A stretch of 64,000 nucleotides of DNA from Candidatus Iainarchaeum sp. (GCA_016699555.1 CP064981.1:186001-250000); one strand, 5' to 3'; positions 51,303 through 60,755 are shown, counted from the first letter of the stretch. Notes: generated by a model from the letters alone, not told the origin. Made by a program: numbers and translations.

Positions 51303-51881
51303 ATGTCGAGGATTGTTATTACTGGGCTACTTATTTTAGGGCTATTGGCGGTGACACTCCCACTAGAAGTTTGGGCGGACCACCATACTGCTATCTCGTG
51401 CCCCAATTCCATCCCATTAGCCGGGCCATTAGGGGATGCCTCTCCTTCGCGCGAAATCGTGGGAGCGTACTGCAAGCACACGCAGCAAGGGGCGCTCAAT
51501 TGCACCACGGCATCCGTGGATGCGGGAAATGCCTGCATTGCCTCAGCTACGCGTGCATGCCAGGCGGCGTTGCCGAATCCTCTCACTCCCAGCGCGGCGC
51601 AGACCAGCACATGCGCTACGTATTGTCAGTCTTCCAGTTCCACGTGCACGCCACGTATCGTTATCTCTCCAACCCCTGAAGTCATCAGCCAGAACTATTC
51701 ACCCAACGAACGAGCTCCCTTCACGCACTACTTCGAGAGCGGCGGATCCCACGTGATTGATTTGGGCGTTTACACGTGTAGCGTGGCTCTCCGGCTCAAG
51801 GGAACATGCCACTGCGATCCGCCCTCTCCGAATCCAAAGAAAGGAATGATGGCCAATGCGGCAGAGAGTATGCACGAATAA
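51303..51881 (+). CDS. Secreted Cys-rich protein, unknown
   Basis: 192 residues. It has a signal peptide (SRIVITGLLILGLLAVTLPLEVWA) and a mature domain with ten cysteines or more, in Cys-Ser/Thr-rich loops (CATYCQSSSSTC, SVALRLKGTCHCDPP). It is probably disulfide-stabilised. A GGGGG ribosome site lies before the ATG, and a CTTATATTAA box is near 51243. The C terminus has no anchor or sorting signal. Function is unknown. Confidence 0.7.
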   Translation: MSRIVITGLLILGLLAVTLPLEVWADHHTAISCPNSIPLAGPLGDASPSREIVGAYCKHTQQGALNCTTASVDAGNACIASATRACQAALPNPLTPSAAQTSTCATYCQSSSSTCTPRIVISPTPEVISQNYSPNERAPFTHYFESGGSHVIDLGVYTCSVALRLKGTCHCDPPSPNPKKGMMANAAESMHE

Positions 51882-52044
51882 AATGCTGTCCGATAGGAAA
51901 TGGCGCACCCCCCGTGAGTCGCGGCATCGTTCCACCGCCCTCCCTTAAATAGCTGTCATACTTTGATTGTTCAGCGTCCTTTGATTGGATGCGATGCCTT
52001 GACATCGGCGAAAACACATTCTGTACGTCCATAGGGAGGAACCT

Positions 52045-52332
52045 ATGCCCACCAAAAAAGTGAAAGACATTACCGCAGTAAAAACAGACATCCAAGCCAT
52101 CGCAGAGCTCATGGAGAGCGTGCTGGAAGACCATCAAGTCCCACGAAACATTCGAGGGGCCGTCGATGAAGCCAAGCGCACCATCCAGAATGCCAAAGAG
52201 AGCATGGAATTGTCAAAAGCCATTTACTTGCTGGACGATGTCTCGAACGACATTAACTTACCCGCCCATTCGCGCACGGACTTGTGGACCATCATCTCCG
52301 AATTAGAGGCATTGAAAGAGAAATTAGGCTAA
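52045..52332 (+). CDS. UPF0147 family protein
   Basis: 95 residues, all-helical. It matches the archaeal UPF0147 pattern: IQAIAELMESVLEDHQVPRNIRGAVDEAKRTIQN, then LSKAIYLLDDVSNDINLPAHSRTDLWTIISELEAL. The function of the family is not established. A GGAGG lies ahead of the ATG. It is 37 bases upstream of the DP1 gene on the same strand. Confidence 0.88.
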   Translation: MPTKKVKDITAVKTDIQAIAELMESVLEDHQVPRNIRGAVDEAKRTIQNAKESMELSKAIYLLDDVSNDINLPAHSRTDLWTIISELEALKEKLG

Positions 52333-52369
52333 GCCGTTTTCGACTCGGCCCAATTTCAAATCCAATCAC

Positions 52370-54061
52370 GTGACTTTCAATTACTCCAACCATCGGGGAA
52401 TCAACGTGGAAAGCGTGAACCAAACCCAAGCACAAACCGTTTCCACTCCCAATACGCCCACTCAGGCAGCCGACTCAAAACCCACGCCACAAGAAGAAAC
52501 ATTCGACGTGCGCAAGACCCATGTCCTGGATTACGCCGACCACAAAGGGCTCATGGTCAACCCCACCGCACTCGATCTGTTGGTGTCCACGAACTACGTG
52601 CAAGTCCTCGATGCACTGGCACAAGACAACTTACTCGTCATCACCGAAGCCCACGTCCAGCGCAAAGTCCAAACCCTTGAAGGAAGCGCACACGCCATCG
52701 CAACTCCAAATCCTCCAGAAACATTCTCCCAAACACCCGAAAGCATCCCTGCGATTAAGCGCGCGCCGCGCGATGATTATTCTCCCAACTTCAAGATACT
52801 CTCACATCTCAACTACAACGGCGCCTCTTCCTCGAAGGGAAAGGCCGACGACTTCCTCAAATTATTCCAGGACAAATACAACTTCCTGTTCGGCGAACTC
52901 AATGGACGCGGTTACTCCCCCAAACCCCTCAATAAGATGGACCGCATGGGAAGGGACTCGGACATCGACGTCGTCGTCATGGTATCCGACAAAAAGAATA
53001 CCAAGAACGGACACGTCATGCTCGACATCGAAGACCTGGAAGGACACGCCAAAGCCCTCATCCCCGCGAACGATGCCCCGCTCATCGAAAAAGCCAAACG
53101 CCTCACGGTGGACGACGTCATCGGAATGAAAGTCCGACTCGCGCGAACAGGAGACTTGCTCATCGTCAAAGACTTCTCCTGGCCGGACTTGCCCCAACGC
53201 AAACCCCGCACATCCGAAGCCGACCTCGGAATGATCGTGACATCCGATATCCACATCGGAAGCAAACTGTTTTTGCGAAACTGGTTCGAGAAATTCATCG
53301 CATGGATGAAACTCGAAGTCGGAAGCGAAAAAGAAAAAGAACGCGTCGGGAAAATGAAATACCTCGTCATTGCTGGCGATTGCGTCGACGGGGTTGGAGT
53401 GTATCCCAATCAGTTGGGCGAGCTCGAAGTCAAATCCATCAACAAACAATACGAGCAATTCGAGAACTACCTCTTGCAGCTCCCGGAGACGCTCGAGATA
53501 TTCATCACCCCCGGAAACCACGATCCATGCCGGTGGCACGATCCCCAGCCCCCCGTGCTGAAAGAATTCGTACCCAAACTCTATGGCATGAAGAATATCC
53601 ATTTCCTGCCCTCGCCCTCATGGGTCGAAATCGAGGATCAGAAAACGCTCATCTATCACGGCAGCGGCCTCATCGGGGCCATGGATGCCATGAACATCCC
53701 CCCAACCAAGCCCGAGGAAGCCATCAAGGAACTCCTCATCAAGCGAGACCTCATGTCCGTGTATGGGACCAAACACCCCTATGCTCCCGAACCCAAAGCC
53801 TACATGCTCGTGCGAGAGCACCCCGATGTCTACATCGGTGGGGACAACCACTACAACGCCTACACCCAATATCGTGGAACCACGATCATCAACAACGGCT
53901 GCTGGCAACTCACCTCGGATTACGCCGCCAGCAAAGGCTTCATCGCCACCCCCGGACGCGTGCCCCAATTCAACTTCAAGACCACCACCCTCCGCGAAAG
54001 CCGCTTCGATAAACAACAAGAAAATGCGCCGACCGAAACCCCCAAGGAGATGGGAAAATGA
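52370..54061 (+). CDS. polB: DNA polymerase D small subunit (DP1, 3'-5' exonuclease)
   Basis: 563 residues with a GTG start at 52370, the only plausible start before the first conserved part. N-terminal helical and linker regions lead to an OB fold (MVSDKKNTKNGHVMLDIEDLEGHAKAL). A calcineurin-like phosphoesterase domain follows, with SDIHIGSKLFLRNWF, IAGDCVDGVGVYPNQ and ITPGNHDPCR. It provides proofreading for the D-family replicase. Its stop overlaps the start of the DP2 gene (ATGA), so the subunits are co-translated. Confidence 0.95.
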   Translation: MTFNYSNHRGINVESVNQTQAQTVSTPNTPTQAADSKPTPQEETFDVRKTHVLDYADHKGLMVNPTALDLLVSTNYVQVLDALAQDNLLVITEAHVQRKVQTLEGSAHAIATPNPPETFSQTPESIPAIKRAPRDDYSPNFKILSHLNYNGASSSKGKADDFLKLFQDKYNFLFGELNGRGYSPKPLNKMDRMGRDSDIDVVVMVSDKKNTKNGHVMLDIEDLEGHAKALIPANDAPLIEKAKRLTVDDVIGMKVRLARTGDLLIVKDFSWPDLPQRKPRTSEADLGMIVTSDIHIGSKLFLRNWFEKFIAWMKLEVGSEKEKERVGKMKYLVIAGDCVDGVGVYPNQLGELEVKSINKQYEQFENYLLQLPETLEIFITPGNHDPCRWHDPQPPVLKEFVPKLYGMKNIHFLPSPSWVEIEDQKTLIYHGSGLIGAMDAMNIPPTKPEEAIKELLIKRDLMSVYGTKHPYAPEPKAYMLVREHPDVYIGGDNHYNAYTQYRGTTIINNGCWQLTSDYAASKGFIATPGRVPQFNFKTTTLRESRFDKQQENAPTETPKEMGK

Positions 54062-57000
54062 ACCTCCACTTCGACGTCGCATCCGACCCCGAGACCAAAA
54101 AATACTTCGACACGCTCATGGGAGACATCCTCGAGAAATATGCGCTTGCCGAAAAAGCACGCGCAACAGGATTCGACATCCACACCGAAGTCGAATGCCT
54201 TCCTGCTACTGACGTCGCCGACCGCACCGAAAAGATTTCAGGCCCTCCTGGTGTCGCCAAACGCTTCCGAGAAATCATGGCCGAAGTCTCTAAAGAAAAA
54301 GGCGGCGACCGCATGAAGGGCGTGTTCATCCTCTTCAAGGAAATCGTCATGCAGGAAGGAGACTGGTATCGCGAAGACAACATGGAAAAGCGCGTCGAAC
54401 AAGGCATCAAGACCTGCCTCGTCATCATGACGGAAGGCGTCGTGGTTGCACCACTCGACGGAATTCCCCACGTCAAACTATCCACTAACCCCGATGGAAG
54501 CAAGTACGTCGACATCTACTTCGCCGGACCCATCCGCGCAGCCGGGGGAAGCGCAACCGTATTGCCGCTCATTCTGGGAGATTATGCGCGCGTCCTGCTC
54601 AATCTCGATCGCTTCAAACCCACGCATGAAGAAATCGAACGCTATGCGGAGGAAGTAAACATCTACCAAACCGACGTCATCTCGCGCCAGATCAAGATGA
54701 CATTAGACGAATTACGCATCATCGTCGCAGGCTGCCCGGTCTGCGTGAATGGGATTCCCACCGAAGACGTCGAAGTCCAAGCCCACAAGAACATGGTGCG
54801 CTTCCCCTCTAACCGCATTCGCGGGGGAATGGGGCTCGTTATCACCGAAGGATTAGGACTCAAAGCCCAAAAAGTCATGAGCTGGGCCAAACAACTGGGG
54901 CTGGACTGGAGCTTCCTCGAAAAAATCATCAAAGTCGAAAAAAAAGCAGACCAGGTCGTCGAACTCAAGAAGAACTGGAAATACCTCGAAGGAGTCGCGG
55001 CCGGAAGACCATTGCTCGCGTATCCCATGGAATGGGGGGGATTCCGCCTCCGCTATGGACGCAGCCGCAATACCGCAACAGCCGGAAAAGGAATCAACCC
55101 CGCGACGATGTACCTCTTAGACGAATTCATCGCCGTAGGAACGCACGTCCGCATCGAAAGGCCCGGCAAAGCCGCCCAACTATTTCCCGTCGACACCATC
55201 GATGGGCCCACCGTGCTGCTCAAAGACGGCAGCGTCAAACTCATCAACACCGTCGAAGAAGCCCAACGCGTGCGCGCGAACGTGGAAAAGATCCTGTTCA
55301 TCGGAGACATGCTCGTAACGGTAGGGGATTATCGCAAGGCCGCCCACCCCCTCACGCCATCTCCATTCGTCCCAGAGTGGTGGGTCTTGCTGCTGGAGAA
55401 ATCCATCGCCGAGGGAGGAAAGCCATCCATCGAAACCACGCACATCATCAAGGATCCCACCAACGTCACGTGCGCGCAAGCCATCACGCTCGCGCAAGAG
55501 CTCCAAATCCCCTTGCATCCCGATTATACGTGGTATTACAAGACATGGAGCAAATTCGAAACCAAACAATTCATCGACGCGATTACGCAAGCCCATGCCG
55601 AGAACCAGGGCCTCGGACTGCTGCGCATCCCACGCACACCCGAAATGAAACTCCTCCTCGAGCGTGCTGGGGTTCCCCACACGTGCGATGCGCAATGGGC
55701 CTATTTCGACGAAACCGCGAGCGAAGCGCTGCGTTTATTCACCAACAACCCGGTTGGAGACATTACGGATGAGGATACAGCACTCTCCCTCCTCTCACGC
55801 GCGGCCGGCATCACCATCAAAGACAAAGCCGGAAGCTTTGCCGGCGCACGCATGGGAAGACCCGAAGCCGCGGTGGCACGAACCATGAAAGGCAACCCCC
55901 ACGTGCTGTTCCCCATCGCGCTCGCGGGAGGAAATACCCGTAGCATGAATCGCGCCGCCGGACTCGTCGTGACAAAAGGGGCGCCTCCCAAAGCCAACGC
56001 CGGAAAAGTATCCGTGGAAATAGGACTGTTCGAGTGCCCGAACTGCAATGAACTCATGGCCAGCCGCTACTGCGTCAAATGCCACGGGCTCACGCACCCG
56101 CGCTATATCTGCTCCGGACGCGAATGCCTCTCGCTCAACTCCACCGAAAAATGCACCGCCTGCGGGAGCGTCGCCAAACGCGGAGGCGCATACGAAATCA
56201 ACATCCGAAAAGCACTCGAATGGGGAGCGAAAAATCTCTCCGAGCGCATCCCCGAACCCGTCAAAGGAGTCAAAGGACTCATCTCCGACGACAAACTCGC
56301 CGAACCCATCGAAAAAGGGATTCTGCGCGCCAAGCACGACCTCCACGTCTTCCGCGATGGGACCTCGCGCTTCGAACTGCTTAACGCCCCTATCACCCAC
56401 TTCTATCCCCGCGAGATCGGGATGACCGTCGAAAAAGCAAAAGCGCTCGGCTACTCTTTCGACGCCGAAGGAAAGCCTCTCGAGCGAGACGACCAGCTCG
56501 TCGAGATGTTCGTGCAAGACATCATCGTCAACGAGGGATGCGGCGTATGGTTATTGCGCTGCGCCAACTACATCGACGATCTCCTTACCAAGTTCTACAA
56601 GCTCCCCGCATGCTACAACGCCAAAACAACCAAAGACCTCATCGGACAAGTCGTCATCGGACTGGCACCCCACACCTCCGCAGGGATCGCCGCACGCGTG
56701 ATAGGGTACACCAAAACACGCCTGGGGTGGGGCCATCCCTATTTCATCATGTGCAAACGCCGTAACGTCGATGGGGACCAAGACTCGGTCATGCTGCTCA
56801 TGGACGCACTCCTCAATTTCTCGCACAAATACCTCTCGCACTCGCGTGGAGGGAGAATGGATGCGCCGCTCGTGTTCACGCTCGCGCTCAATCCCCAAGA
56901 AATAGACGATGAAGTATATGAGATGGAAACGTGCAAGCGCTATCCCCTCGCACTCTATGAGAAGAGCCTCACATTCGGAGAAGCCAAAATGGACGACGTC

Positions 57001-57513
57001 CCCGTCGTGAAGAAAAGACTCGGGAAACCCGACCAGTACAGCGGCATCCACTTCACCCATTCCACGAAACAATTCGACTTCGGCCCGACGCAGAGCTCGT
57101 ATACGCGCCTGGAAAGCATGGAAGAAAAGCTCAAAGTCCAAGCCAAGCTCCAGGGGCGATTGCGCATGGTAGACTTCCCCGATTCCATGGAACGCGTCGT
57201 CGTATCCCACTTGTTTCCCGACATCATCGGAAACACACGCGCATTCTCACGACAGACATTCCGCTGCACCAAGTGCAACGCCAGCTATCGCCGCATCCCA
57301 TTGAAGGGCTGCTGCCAGAAGTGCGAGGGCAATGTCATCCTCACCATCGCCCAGGGCAGTGTACGCAAGTACTTGAAGATCGCCAAGGACATCATATTCG
57401 GACACAACCTATCCGAATACCTCAAACAACGCATCACGCTCGCGGAAACAGAAATCGATGCCGTCTTTCCACCCGAAAAGCAGACGCAGAAGAGTTTGTT
57501 TGAGTTTGCTTAA
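54058..57513 (+). CDS. polC: DNA polymerase D large subunit (DP2)
   Basis: 1151 residues, full length and without inteins. It is the catalytic subunit of the archaeal replicase. Visible features are the N-terminal GGSATVLPLILGDYAR region, the catalytic Asp pair segment NVDGDQDSVMLLMDAL and zinc clusters (CPNCNELMASRYCVKCH, CTKCNASYRR...CCQKCEG). A C-terminal PCNA-binding motif (QKSLFEF) ends the chain. It overlaps the DP1 gene by four bases. The 3' end abuts an A-B-C hairpin element. Confidence 0.97.
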   Translation: MNLHFDVASDPETKKYFDTLMGDILEKYALAEKARATGFDIHTEVECLPATDVADRTEKISGPPGVAKRFREIMAEVSKEKGGDRMKGVFILFKEIVMQEGDWYREDNMEKRVEQGIKTCLVIMTEGVVVAPLDGIPHVKLSTNPDGSKYVDIYFAGPIRAAGGSATVLPLILGDYARVLLNLDRFKPTHEEIERYAEEVNIYQTDVISRQIKMTLDELRIIVAGCPVCVNGIPTEDVEVQAHKNMVRFPSNRIRGGMGLVITEGLGLKAQKVMSWAKQLGLDWSFLEKIIKVEKKADQVVELKKNWKYLEGVAAGRPLLAYPMEWGGFRLRYGRSRNTATAGKGINPATMYLLDEFIAVGTHVRIERPGKAAQLFPVDTIDGPTVLLKDGSVKLINTVEEAQRVRANVEKILFIGDMLVTVGDYRKAAHPLTPSPFVPEWWVLLLEKSIAEGGKPSIETTHIIKDPTNVTCAQAITLAQELQIPLHPDYTWYYKTWSKFETKQFIDAITQAHAENQGLGLLRIPRTPEMKLLLERAGVPHTCDAQWAYFDETASEALRLFTNNPVGDITDEDTALSLLSRAAGITIKDKAGSFAGARMGRPEAAVARTMKGNPHVLFPIALAGGNTRSMNRAAGLVVTKGAPPKANAGKVSVEIGLFECPNCNELMASRYCVKCHGLTHPRYICSGRECLSLNSTEKCTACGSVAKRGGAYEINIRKALEWGAKNLSERIPEPVKGVKGLISDDKLAEPIEKGILRAKHDLHVFRDGTSRFELLNAPITHFYPREIGMTVEKAKALGYSFDAEGKPLERDDQLVEMFVQDIIVNEGCGVWLLRCANYIDDLLTKFYKLPACYNAKTTKDLIGQVVIGLAPHTSAGIAARVIGYTKTRLGWGHPYFIMCKRRNVDGDQDSVMLLMDALLNFSHKYLSHSRGGRMDAPLVFTLALNPQEIDDEVYEMETCKRYPLALYEKSLTFGEAKMDDVPVVKKRLGKPDQYSGIHFTHSTKQFDFGPTQSSYTRLESMEEKLKVQAKLQGRLRMVDFPDSMERVVVSHLFPDIIGNTRAFSRQTFRCTKCNASYRRIPLKGCCQKCEGNVILTIAQGSVRKYLKIAKDIIFGHNLSEYLKQRITLAETEIDAVFPPEKQTQKSLFEFA

Positions 57514-57527
57514 CCGTTTTCGCCCGG

Positions 57528-57632
57528 AGCCAGTTTCGGCTGGCTGCTGCGAGAACAGGGATTGCAAGGCAATCCCTGGTTTGCTCAATCTTTGTCTAAA
57601 GATTGTTTGATGAACCTTTGTCTAAAGGTTCA
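57528..57632 (-). repeat. A-A-B-C hairpin element, reverse orientation
   Basis: Read on the minus strand it starts with hairpin A2 (stem TGAACCTTT, loop AGAC, 57611-57632), identical to hairpin A at 49.3 kb. An extra hairpin A1 follows (stem CAATCTTT, loop AGAC, 57586-57605). Hairpin B comes next (stem CAGGGATTGC, 57556-57578), then the linker TTCTCGCAGC and hairpin C (stem AGCCAG, loop CCGAAA, 57528-57545). The TGA that opens A2 is the stop codon of the minus-strand gene. The element fills the convergent gap behind polC. Confidence 0.9.
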
Positions 57633-58403
57633 ATGCGGCACGGGAAGCTTCACAAACCCGATCGCGAGCAAAATGATGGCGATCACGATGAGGATGAATA
57701 TCACCATGCGCCGGTTAGGATGCTCCGCATCCGGCTTGAGGATGACATCGCCGATATCCTTGAGGATCGAAATGATATACTCCACCCAATTGCTCGGAGA
57801 ACGCAAATCCGAAAGCGTTTCTCCCACTAATTCCGTGGGACTCTTTCCCCGGTACTCGACAGGATTCTCGTTCTCGAATTCCCCCGTGAAGCCATTGATG
57901 CGCAGCTTGACCTCGTTCTCTTCCTCCAATTCTACTTTCGCGACCCAAAAAGGCACATACACCAATTGCAATCCCGAAATATGCACATTCGCCCGCGGCA
58001 CATGCTCTTGCGCCGCAATCTTGATCTGCGCCACGCTCTTCGCATCCTCCGCAGGAAAGCGAGGTTTCTTTTGTTCGACGGTAACGGTATTCGCCACCGA
58101 AAATTCGGCTTGGATGGTCTCGGGATCCACCATCTCCGCGATCACTTCATCCAATTCATTCTTGACCGCATTCAGGCTGCTCTTCCCATGGACGTTTTCG
58201 GCCACGTTCTTGATCTTGGTGTTCGACTCTTCTTCTTCCGAGTAGGTGTCAAAGACAAACGTGTAGTAGGGGCACAACTCCAGCTTCGTCGACTTGATCT
58301 GGGCGTCCTTCCACGCCTGCTCGCCCAACTCTTCCTCCACCATCGCCTGGACTTCCTCCAGTTTGATGTTCAATGGAAGCGAATTGCCCGGGAAGTGTTG
58401 CAT
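57630..58403 (-). CDS. C-terminally membrane-anchored protein, unknown
   Basis: 257 residues. A soluble alpha/beta region covers about residues 1-215, with repeated SKARAT-like strands such as LQLVYVPFWVAKVELEEENEVKLRINGFTGE. A single membrane helix (MVIFILIVIAIILLAIGFV) close to the C terminus anchors it in the membrane. A TTTATATC box about 25 bases upstream of the ATG suggests a leaderless mRNA. It lies downstream of sepF on the same strand. No family was recognised. Confidence 0.7.
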   Translation of the reverse strand: MQHFPGNSLPLNIKLEEVQAMVEEELGEQAWKDAQIKSTKLELCPYYTFVFDTYSEEEESNTKIKNVAENVHGKSSLNAVKNELDEVIAEMVDPETIQAEFSVANTVTVEQKKPRFPAEDAKSVAQIKIAAQEHVPRANVHISGLQLVYVPFWVAKVELEEENEVKLRINGFTGEFENENPVEYRGKSPTELVGETLSDLRSPSNWVEYIISILKDIGDVILKPDAEHPNRRMVIFILIVIAIILLAIGFVKLPVPH

Positions 58404-58447
58404 AGAGCATAACTAAAAAGCCGGGATATAAAAGCGTGGTTCAAAAA

Positions 58448-58486
58448 CAGGAAAAAGAAAGGAAATGAGGCGTCGCAAAGCGACGC
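58448..58486 (-). terminator. Terminator of sepF
   Basis: GCGTCGC-TTT-GCGACGC on the minus strand is followed by a long pyrimidine tract (TTTCCTTTCTTTTTCC). It sits 24 bases after the sepF stop. Confidence 0.65.
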
Positions 58487-58509
58487 GCCATCTGTCCATT
58501 GCGATAATT

Positions 58510-58872
58510 CTACTGTGAAGCTTTGCGCTTGGCGATCTTCACGCGAGCGGGCGTAATCAAGATCTTTCCGGGAGCGACACCAGCAACGTCTCCGTCGATC
58601 TGGGTGACCATGTCCTTGATGGAAACGATCATGTCGCGCAATCCCTTGGCGTTGCGCTTCTGCATGTCTTCGATGTTCAACAGGATCAAATTACCATCTT
58701 TCAATTCGCGTTCGACGGATTGGACGTCTTCGACGCCTTTCAAGGTAATCGACTTCACGTAGGCATCGGCATCCTCGTAAACGACTTCTTCTTCCACATT
58801 CATGTTGTTTAAGAAGTCTTCAACATCGACTTGTTCGGTTTGGCTGGTGAATACTTTGTCTAAGAAGCCCAT
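58510..58872 (-). CDS. sepF: Cell division protein SepF (archaeal)
   Basis: 120 residues. The N-terminal amphipathic membrane-targeting helix MGFLDKVF is followed by an acidic linker. The SepF core comes next (AYVKSITLKGVEDVQSVERELKDGNLILLNIEDMQKRN...LRDMIVSIKDMVTQIDGDVAGVAPGKILITPARVKIA). Archaeal SepF anchors FtsZ to the membrane. No ftsZ lies in this window. The ATG has a GGGGGGAACC ribosome site. It is divergent from orc1/cdc6 across about 220 bases. Confidence 0.92.
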   Translation of the reverse strand: MGFLDKVFTSQTEQVDVEDFLNNMNVEEEVVYEDADAYVKSITLKGVEDVQSVERELKDGNLILLNIEDMQKRNAKGLRDMIVSIKDMVTQIDGDVAGVAPGKILITPARVKIAKRKASQ

Positions 58873-58983
58873 ATGGTTCCCCCCTTGCTGGAAAAAGGCT
58901 GATTTTACGTATTGGGCTTTTTAACTTCTTAAAGGTGCATGTCGATTTTTTGGGAAAAGACTAGGGAAGGGCCCGTCGCAATT

Positions 58984-58997
58984 CGGTTTGCAAACCG
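58984..58997. promoter_or_regulatory. Perfect palindrome upstream of orc1/cdc6
   Basis: CGGTTTGCAAACCG is a 14-base perfect inverted repeat in the gap between sepF and orc1/cdc6. It could be an operator or part of a replication origin. Classical ORB boxes with G runs were not identified. Confidence 0.4.
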
Positions 58998-59091
58998 CGT
59001 ACATTAAAATGGTGACACGCACTAAAACAATTAAGGCTCACTTCCACTAATCCGCGAGTGAAAGCCGAGTAATGGAACTGAGTTGAACGGC

Positions 59092-60318
59092 ATGTCGTTG
59101 CACCACGTATTCGATCAGGAATTCTCCAAGCCCACCGTGTTCCTGGACCGCAACAAGATCATGCCCCATTACACCCCCGAAAACTTGCTCTTCCGCGAGA
59201 AGCAAATTTCCGATATTAGTCGAATTGTCGCCGTCACGCTGCGGGGACAACGACCGGACAACCTCTTCCTGTATGGAAAACCCGGAACAGGAAAGACCTC
59301 TACCACGCGCCACGTCATGGGAGGCTTAGTCAAATATGGACAGGAAAAAGACCTCCACATCCGGAACGCCTATGTCAATTGCCGCACCCACAACAAAAAA
59401 TACAAAATATTCCTCAAAACCCTCCGCGAACTCTTTCCGGGCCAACCGGATAAGGAATTCCAAGGCTATTCGGCGGCTTACCTGTATGAGAAGCTCGTCT
59501 CCTACGTCAAAGAAAGCAAAACCCACCTGATTTTGGTGTTGGATGAACTGGATCAGGTCAAGGACTTGGACGAACTCATCTACTCCCTCACCCGCAGCAA
59601 CGACGAAATACCCATGGGAGGGATTTCCGTGGTGGGGATATCCAATAACCTCATGTTCAAGGAAAACCTCGACTCCCGGACAAAATCCTCTTTGTGCCAA
59701 CAAGAAATGGTCTTCCCCCCATACAACGCCGAACAGCTCCGTAATATCCTGGAACAACGCATCCAAGAAGCATTCAATCCCGACGCAGTAAACCCCAGCG
59801 CCATCGCATTGGCTGCCGCCATCGCCGCCCAAGAAAGCGGAGACGCTAGAACGGCCATCAAACTCCTGTTACGCGCAGGAGAACTGGCCGACGAAGCGGG
59901 AGAAAAGCAGATCACCGACAAGCACGTCAAAGATGCGCGCAAGGACGTGGAGCAAGAAATCATTTTGGAACACGTTTCGGTATTGCCCGAGCACGAAAAG
60001 CTCGTGCTCTACACGATCGCCCTCCTCAGCCTACGAAAATCAGGAACGGGAATGACCAAACTCTCGGGAGAAAGCATGGAAGACGTCTTGTATTCGGGCG
60101 AAGTCTATGAAGAATACGAGCGCGTATGCAAAAAACTCAACTTCGCCGATGTCGTGACGGCGCGGTGGTACCGCGAGTACATCAATCAATTGGAAATGTA
60201 TGGACTCATTCTTACCACGCAGAGCGGCGCCGGCGTCAAAGGACAAACGCGATTCATCAAGTTGAAAGTAGACGCCACGAAGATCAAAGAAGTGTTGGAA
60301 AAAGAATTGGTTGGTTAA
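59092..60318 (+). CDS. orc1: Replication initiator Orc1/Cdc6
   Basis: 408 residues. AAA+ initiator with Walker A LYGKPGTGKTSTTRHV, Walker B LVLDELDQV and sensor 1 VVGISNN. Arg finger and sensor 2 regions follow, and a C-terminal winged helix (residues ~315-408) with EEYERVCKKLNFADVVTARWYREYINQLEMYGLI. The ATG at 59092 is chosen over an upstream TTG at 59083. In archaea the origin often adjoins this gene, so the 219-base gap before it is an origin candidate. Confidence 0.95.
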   Translation: MSLHHVFDQEFSKPTVFLDRNKIMPHYTPENLLFREKQISDISRIVAVTLRGQRPDNLFLYGKPGTGKTSTTRHVMGGLVKYGQEKDLHIRNAYVNCRTHNKKYKIFLKTLRELFPGQPDKEFQGYSAAYLYEKLVSYVKESKTHLILVLDELDQVKDLDELIYSLTRSNDEIPMGGISVVGISNNLMFKENLDSRTKSSLCQQEMVFPPYNAEQLRNILEQRIQEAFNPDAVNPSAIALAAAIAAQESGDARTAIKLLLRAGELADEAGEKQITDKHVKDARKDVEQEIILEHVSVLPEHEKLVLYTIALLSLRKSGTGMTKLSGESMEDVLYSGEVYEEYERVCKKLNFADVVTARWYREYINQLEMYGLILTTQSGAGVKGQTRFIKLKVDATKIKEVLEKELVG

Positions 60319-60323
60319 ATTTT

Positions 60324-60755
60324 TTATGCAAACGGATTCAGCGTCTTGATGCCGGGAATACTCGCGAAATCCTTTGTATTTTCCGTATAGATGAGCGTAA
60401 ATCCATTTTCTTGCATGGTTTGGGCGATTACTAAATCCCAGCTGTATGCCTTTTTCTGCAGCGATAGTGCGCGTTCGATGGTGTCAGTTGTGTAATCGAT
60501 CTTTTTCCAATTTGGAGAAATGAGAATTTCAGCCACAATCCTGCGTATTTCTTCCAGTGGCAAGGGATTCTCTACTTTGTGGGACATCACACGGACAAAC
60601 TCCCCCAACACTTGGTTGCTAATGACTAATCGTCGCGTGCCATTGAAGCAAGCCGCTAAAATGCGTTTTGCAATCGTATGCTTTTCTTTATCGTCTAATC
60701 TATACGCATGCACCAAAATGTTCGTATCGATAAAGGGCACATCAGTCGCGGTCAT
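60324..60755 (-). CDS. vapC: VapC-type PIN ribonuclease toxin
   Basis: 143 residues. PIN fold acidic residues are FIDTNILVHAYR (Asp), QVLGEFVRVM (Glu) and YSWDLVIAQTMQENG (Asp), followed by a ENTKDF-type segment. The ATG at 60755 lies inside the vapB gene, so the two overlap by 14 bases, as is typical for antitoxin-toxin pairs. Its DNA is A/T-richer than neighbours. Its end is six bases from the orc1 stop. Confidence 0.88.
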   Translation of the reverse strand: MTATDVPFIDTNILVHAYRLDDKEKHTIAKRILAACFNGTRRLVISNQVLGEFVRVMSHKVENPLPLEEIRRIVAEILISPNWKKIDYTTDTIERALSLQKKAYSWDLVIAQTMQENGFTLIYTENTKDFASIPGIKTLNPFA

